From: Blumeriella jaapii
Lineage: Eukaryota; Ascomycota; Leotiomycetes; Helotiales; Drepanopezizaceae
Length of the DNA stretch: 64,000 nt
Direction of reading: 5' to 3'
Assembly: GCA_009599575.1 (NCBI GenBank)
Contig: VWND01000003.1
Coordinates: 820,001-884,000, forward strand
Shown: positions 59,158 through 64,000 of the stretch, piece by piece
Layout: each line of letters starts with the position of its first letter
How positions within the stretch are numbered: the stretch's first letter is position 1
The notes under the pieces: generated by a model
The model's database searches: none
The model's input: only the letters and a program-made list of their open reading frames with translations
What the model was told of the DNA's origin: nothing
Translations under genes and position numbers: made by a program

Positions 59158-61050
59158 ATGGGCTCCGACAAGGCACGCCCGGCATACGTGGAGGACGTCG
59201 ACGACGACAGCGGCCGGCCGGTGCGAGAATCGCGCAAGTCCGCCGCCGTCAAGCCCAAGGTCGTCGGCTACCCGGAGGCATCGGCGCGCGAGCGCGAGAA
59301 GCGCAAGACCACCAAGGCGCGCAAGTCGCAGAGCGACGCGGCCTACGCCCTCCCGGCCCAGCTCGTCGAGATCCCCCGGGAGAAACACGCGGAACGTCGC
59401 AAGTCCGTCAGCGGCAGCGGCAACGTGAAGTCCCCTCACAAGTTGAGTCGCACGACGTCTTCGCGCGAGAGCCACGCCATCCTGTCGAAGCGCGACACGC
59501 AAAGCCCCAGCAGCAGCAGCGCCACCGATCCGAGGAGCTTCGGCATCCCGACCGCCACCGCGTCGCAGACCCCCCTCGTGCTCCGGCCGCGAGCCATTAC
59601 CGCGAACACATACCCCCGGCCGCTCAGCGTGCACGCGCAAACGCCCAGCGGGAGCTACGGCCAGGGCCCTCCTCTCTCGATGTCGGCCTACTATCAGCAG
59701 CCGCCGCTGGTGGCACCGTCGTACCCGCCTCCCTCGGTGGAGGCGTCCTACATGCGATGCGCAGCGCGACCGCAGGCCCAAACGCAGCTGCAGTACGTAC
59801 AGCCACAACCATACCAGTATGCGCCGGCCCAGCATTACCCACAGCAACCCCCATACACCATGTCCGCGCAGGCCCAGTATGCAACCGCGTCGCCGGGCGA
59901 GGGCTATTTCGCGCCCAAGGCCAGCTCGCGACCCCTCGCCGAGCGGTTTGACCCGATCAAACGCTCTTCCACCGCTTTCGAGCCCGGCACGCGGACGGCC
60001 TCTGCCCTCGGAGGGGGACGAGACGCTCGGCTCCGCCTCGCCGGGGACGGGGATCTCGCCTATCACGACGACGGGTATGCGTCGGCCGCGGACGGCGCGG
60101 CGATGCGGACGTCGGAGCGGAGGAACAGCATCCGGGTGCCCTCCGCGACGCCGACCATGAGCCGAGCCGCGGCAGACGCCATCGCCATGCCCCCGCCGAG
60201 CCGTCTCACCGGCATCCTCCGAAAGCCGACGGAGAATCAGGCGGACCGCTCGTCCGACCCGGGCGCGGGAAGCTATTACGAGCACGATGATCGATCGGAG
60301 TACCGCCTCGAACCCCGGGCGCGGCGTCCGAGCGTGGGCCGACACTCGATGTCCTACGATGTGGGAGGTGTGCGGATCGAGTCGGCCAACAGTGGCCGCC
60401 GCCGGAGAAAGAGCGTCTACGCGGCGCCGTCCTCGGCAGGGGGCTCGAGCGACTACGACGCAAAGAGCACCCACGAGTCCAAGAGCGCTCACGAGCCAAA
60501 GAGCGCGTACGAGACCAAGATGAGCCAGGCGCAGTCATATCAAGGGGCGACCAGCAGCTACGATGCCAAGATGAATCAAGCCCAGTCGTATCAGGATGAT
60601 GTCGCGGGACCCACCATCCCCCTCACGGCGGAGGTGCTGAGAAGGCAGCAACGGAAGCAAGGAGGCAGCAGCCGGGGGACGAAGAGCAGCGCGAGCCGGG
60701 ACGAGAGCGATTACAAGAAGTCGGCGACCACGCGGACCACCAGAAGTGGCAGCGGGGACAACGAGGAGAACGTCACCATCAAGGTCGTCGGCCAGGCACG
60801 AGTGGTGGTGGGCGGAGCCCAGATCGACTGCTCCGACGGCGGGGAGATCCACGTCCAACGACAGAAGAGTCTCCGCAACGGCAGCGAACGATCCATCTCG
60901 GAGTACGACGCCGGCCGGATCGAAGATCGAAAGAGTCGGGTGAGCCAGCCTTCGGGCCGGCCGAGGGTGAGTCGCTCACGCGATTCGTACACGCGGACCC
61001 CCGAGTACCCTCGACAGAGGGAACGAGAGCGTGACGACCCCTACTTTTGA
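59158..61050 (+). CDS. Conserved fungal disordered hypothetical protein
   Basis: A 630-residue single-exon protein. The start MGSDKARPAYVEDVDDDSGR was chosen because the open frame upstream translates only low-complexity His/Thr-rich leader. It is Arg/Ser/Tyr-rich and mostly disordered, with a Pro/Tyr/Gln-rich middle (MSAYYQQPPLVAPSYPPPSV). A short motif RLTGILRKPTE and a repeated unit (YDAKSTHESKSAHEPKSAYE, then QSYQGATSSYDAKMNQAQSY) follow. The only segment that looks folded is near the C-terminus: ENVTIKVVGQARVVVGGAQI followed by DCSDGGEIHVQRQKSLRNGS. I believe this C-terminal block is the conserved part of the family, but I cannot give it a function. Confidence 0.8.
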   Translation: MGSDKARPAYVEDVDDDSGRPVRESRKSAAVKPKVVGYPEASAREREKRKTTKARKSQSDAAYALPAQLVEIPREKHAERRKSVSGSGNVKSPHKLSRTTSSRESHAILSKRDTQSPSSSSATDPRSFGIPTATASQTPLVLRPRAITANTYPRPLSVHAQTPSGSYGQGPPLSMSAYYQQPPLVAPSYPPPSVEASYMRCAARPQAQTQLQYVQPQPYQYAPAQHYPQQPPYTMSAQAQYATASPGEGYFAPKASSRPLAERFDPIKRSSTAFEPGTRTASALGGGRDARLRLAGDGDLAYHDDGYASAADGAAMRTSERRNSIRVPSATPTMSRAAADAIAMPPPSRLTGILRKPTENQADRSSDPGAGSYYEHDDRSEYRLEPRARRPSVGRHSMSYDVGGVRIESANSGRRRRKSVYAAPSSAGGSSDYDAKSTHESKSAHEPKSAYETKMSQAQSYQGATSSYDAKMNQAQSYQDDVAGPTIPLTAEVLRRQQRKQGGSSRGTKSSASRDESDYKKSATTRTTRSGSGDNEENVTIKVVGQARVVVGGAQIDCSDGGEIHVQRQKSLRNGSERSISEYDAGRIEDRKSRVSQPSGRPRVSRSRDSYTRTPEYPRQRERERDDPYF

Positions 61051-62096
61051 CAAGCGAGCTTTCATTTGCAGGCGACTTCCGGCGTTTTTGGATTTAGCGA
61101 CGAAGCGTGGGCCGGAAACTTCACTTCTCTCTTCGCTTCGGGTTTCCTCTGTGCCAAAAGTTCCGGGCGGCTCTTGCTTTCTCCCTTTCTTTTCTTTCTT
61201 TTGAAAAGTTGCAAAGAGAAAAAGTTATATACCCCCCAGAGAGCACTCGAGACTTGACTTGCTTGCTTTTTCTGCATTATCTTCCGAGAGGATGTTGTTT
61301 CGATATGACTGTATGAATGTATGACTTATGACGGATACCTTGACGGCACCGGACTTTGCGGATGGCTCGGATCTTTTCTCTCGGGGGGACCTTTTGGATT
61401 TCGGACTCTTTTGGCTTGGCTTGGATTGGATTGGATTGGATTGGATTGAAAGACACGCATGCCCACCTGCTAGCAATGGCATGTACTTCTACAGGGAACG
61501 CTTCTCATACGGCCATGTACCGTTGGCATGGAGTCGACGGTGGGACAGACGAAATATTTCCGTGCAGGTGTATGCTAGGAAGGGCGGCTGGGGATTGCGC
61601 GCCTCAGAATTCACCGGGGCGACCAGGAAGAGCAAATAGCGATAGGATCATTAGGATTGAATCGGATAATTAGTCATGGCTGCCGAATGGCTACACCGCG
61701 CTCCTGTACGTGACTGCTGGCCGTGAGGAGGGTGGATGCAGTGGGATGCGATCACGTGATGACACTACTCGAAGCGAGTCGTGTTGCTGTGGCGACGTTG
61801 TTTTTGATTACTTACCCGCCATCCGAACCACCACAAGTTCCCCCCTCTCCCGGCGAACCAGGCAGACCATCAGCCAAACCCCTTCGTCTCTTGCATTCCT
61901 CTCCTCTCTTGTTCCCCATACGCACTCGAACCAGACGCGAGACACACGACTCACGAACCACACGCGCGAATCTCAATCCCACGGGCGTGTTCACGACTGG
62001 TAGCACCGTCGCGAAAGTGACGATATCGTCACAACCACCTCTGCATCGCAGATCTCCCCCCCTCAACTCCGGCGTTCTAAACAAGACCTCGCAAGC
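61051..62096. other. Intergenic, no gene seen
   Basis: GGATT pentamers at 61426-61449. C-rich leader sequence from about 61835 to the next start. No supported open frame. Confidence 0.5.
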
Positions 62097-63532
62097 ATGG
62101 CGCCTCTTCCCGACCCGCCGTCCTTCAAGTCCTACCTCGCCTCCCTCCTCCGCCGCAACAGCTCGCCCTCGACCGCCCACAGCTCCAGCCTCGGGACCAA
62201 GCTGACACGGCTCGCGCTCGCGGCGCGCTCGCCGCTCCTCCGCCGCGACGGCGTCGCCGACGCCCGCAAGGGCGTCACGCCGCCGGACAACATGCCCAAC
62301 AAGACGGTGTTCATCCTGCTCGGCCTGATCGGCGCCGGCTTCGTCGTCACGGGCATCTGGTTCTTCTTCTGGGCCAAGAACGGCGGCTTCTACTACAAGG
62401 AAGACGACTGGGACGAGTACAAGTCGACGTGCTGCGGCGCAAGGGCCCCAACGGCACGACGCTCAGCGGCGCCACCGAGAGCACCGTGCTGGGCGGCGGG
62501 AGCATCGTGCACGGGCAGGACGACGAGGACGACGAGAAGAGGAGTCGCTGGGGCCGCCGCAAGAAGGGCATGAAGCGCTACAAGGACTTCGACGAGGAGA
62601 CGGGCAGCCAGGTCACGAGCTCGCTGGGGGGCAGCACGCTGGGCAGCGAGATCAGCGAGAGGCAGCGGCAGCGCAAGAAAGACGAGCCGGAGAAGAAGAA
62701 GAAGAAGAGCCGGAAGAGTCGGAAGAGCGCGGCGGCGAGCGAGGCCGGCACCGAGGACGAGATGGACGCCGGCGTGCGCGACGCCGTGCGCGCCTACCGC
62801 CACGAGAAGCCGGCCCGCGTCGGCGGCATCAACCGGCAGCCGGACGGCAGCAGCTGGGACGGCAGCACGGCCACGTCGGAGCTGCTCTCGCACCGCGAGA
62901 CGACGCCCACCAGCACGCCGGCCAAGAAGAGCCGCCGCGCGCGCCAGGACACGTACACGTACTCCCGCGGCGCCGGCATCCGCAAGGTGGCGCCGAGCAC
63001 GAGCGACCGCACCTCGGTGTCGTTCTTCTCGCGCTCCAGTAACCCGGCCGACGACGACGGCGCCGCGGAGAAGAGCGCCCGCATCAAAGCCGAGGCCCGG
63101 AAGCTGCAGGAGAAGGGCCGGGCCGCGCAGCGGCGCGACTTCAGCTTCAGCGTCGGCGACGACGTGGCGACGGCCTCCTCGGTCGTCTCGGCGTCCACGG
63201 CGGCGGCCCACGAGCGGCAGGCGCGCCGCGAGGAGCGCGAACAGCGTCGTCGGCAGAGCAAGAGCCGCAGCCCGACGAAGAAGCTGCCGGGCAGCTACGT
63301 CGTCGACGACGAGGAGCGGGCAGAGTTCCTGGGCCCGAGCCCCGACGCCGGCCCCGAGGTCGGGACCAAGGTCTATCATCACCCCATCCCGGGCTTGGCG
63401 AGCTCGACGGCTGGCAGCAGCGAGGTCTCCTCGTCGTATGTCGAGGAGAGGCGGCGGAAGAGGAATGGAGGTGGGTGGGGGTGGAGGTGGGGGGGGTATC
63501 GAAGGGGGCGGAGGGATAGTCTGAGTGAGTGA
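62097..63532 (+). CDS. Single-pass membrane protein, fungal hypothetical, frame broken once
   Basis: It starts MAPLPDPPSFKSYLASLLRR in a good context. One membrane helix follows (TVFILLGLIGAGFVVTGIWF), then YYKEDDWDEYKST. There the frame ends unless one base is added between 62429 and 62430; with it, the reading continues VLRRKGPNGTTLSGATESTV and runs open to 63532, for a total of about 478 residues. The long cytosolic part is basic and Ser-rich (EKKKKKSRKSRKSAAASEAG; RKLQEKGRAAQRRDFSFSVG) and ends in a Gly/Trp/Arg-rich tail. The junction segment matches what a continuous protein should look like, so I treat it as one gene. Function unknown. Confidence 0.75.
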
Positions 63533-63689
63533 GTAGGCTGGAGATGGGGGCATGGGCGTGGCACTGTCACAGATTGGGAGCGAGCTGTTTGTGTGTGTGT
63601 GTGTGTGTGTATGTATGTGTGTATAGATAGATGTACGCGTTCTTATAGGTATACAGTATAAGTCTATCTATCTAGGTACAGTACTGTAC

Positions 63690-64000
63690 GTGGACATATA
63701 TATAAACATGCGCCTGTGCACCAGACCGTAACTCGTCACAACCGCCCGCTATCTCGAAGTTTTTCACGAATACTTTTTACCGATTTCTCACGCTGATCAT
63801 AGCATTTCTATTCCAAATCACGCTTTCATTTATCCAGCACTTTTCCTTCAGCCACCGTTTCGTAATATCCATATCCATATCCATCAATCATCAATCATCA
63901 ATGCCTCTCTTCGCCGGATTTTCACCCATTCGAATATTTATATAAAATTATAAAAAATACTTAAAGCTTAAATAATCAATTGAAGCTTGGCTAAATCAAA
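63690..64000. mobile_element. Partial second copy of the 37.9-kb Tc1/mariner relic
   Basis: It begins GTGGACATATATATAAACATG and follows the order of 37881-38160: the TCGAAGTTTT block, the TTTCGTAATAT block, then TTCGCCGGATTTT. It is cut by the window end. It keeps more C and G than the 37.9-kb copy, which has A or T at many matching sites, consistent with different RIP loads. Confidence 0.75.

Noticed and set aside
59053..60492. A 479-codon minus-strand open frame
   Set aside because: It is the shadow of the GC-rich plus-strand gene at 59158-61050, which has natural composition and a good start.
62393..63553. A 386-codon minus-strand open frame
   Set aside because: It is an Ala/Arg/Leu-rich antisense shadow of the plus-strand membrane protein gene.
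1..64000. tRNA genes
   Set aside because: I looked for T-arm and anticodon-arm patterns and saw none convincing. A TTCGAATCC-like match near 13461 lies inside an exon of the regulator and has no surrounding cloverleaf.

Overview
The window comes from a filamentous ascomycete (Pezizomycotina). The evidence is short GT-AG introns (48-77 bp) with CTAAC-type branch sites, a Zn2Cys6 regulator, Atg17, a sconB/Met30 sulfur regulator, a dispersed 5S rRNA gene, and an AT-rich block with the C:G to T:A scars of repeat-induced point mutation (RIP). I do not commit to a species.

Layout. 1-6.8 kb: nearly empty, at most one decayed or multi-exon coding patch. 6.8-9.5 kb: copper-type P1B ATPase. 10.1-10.8 kb (-): small four-helix membrane protein. 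11.7-13.2 kb (-): unresolved multi-exon hypothetical gene. 13.4-16.1 kb: Zn2Cys6 regulator. 17.5-19.4 kb: coiled-coil hypothetical protein. 20.0-21.6 kb (-): atg17. 23.9-24.6 kb: acidic hypothetical protein. 26.4-28.8 kb: sconB/MET30-like F-box WD40 gene. 31.9-33.2 kb (-): GNAT acetyltransferase, divergent from an endonuclease/exonuclease/phosphatase gene at 34.4-35.4 kb. 36.4 kb (-): 5S rRNA. 39.5-39.8 kb (-): small secreted eight-cysteine protein. 59.2-61.1 and 62.1-63.5 kb: two fungal hypothetical proteins, the second with one membrane helix.

The most striking structure is a three-level transposon nest at 39.92-55.13 kb. A Tc1/mariner-type deletion derivative with 31-bp inverted ends was split by a 7.35-kb Ty3/Gypsy element of the chromodomain (chromovirus) type. 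That element was in turn split by a second copy of the same family. Both junctions keep 5-bp target duplications, and all four LTRs are 413 bp. The whole nest is RIP-mutated, and its left end lies only about 120 bp upstream of the ATG of the secreted cysteine-rich protein gene. Both Gypsy copies carry an extra antisense open frame between the chromodomain and the 3' LTR.

The genes do not form a cluster or pathway; this is ordinary mixed fungal gene order. Four otherwise convincing genes (10.55, 14.56, 28.00 and 62.43 kb) each show one frame break inside a well-formed region. That points either to indel errors in the assembly or to real lesions, and is worth checking first. Intergenic DNA is rich in pentamer and hexamer microsatellites and in palindromic GTACAGTAC-type words.
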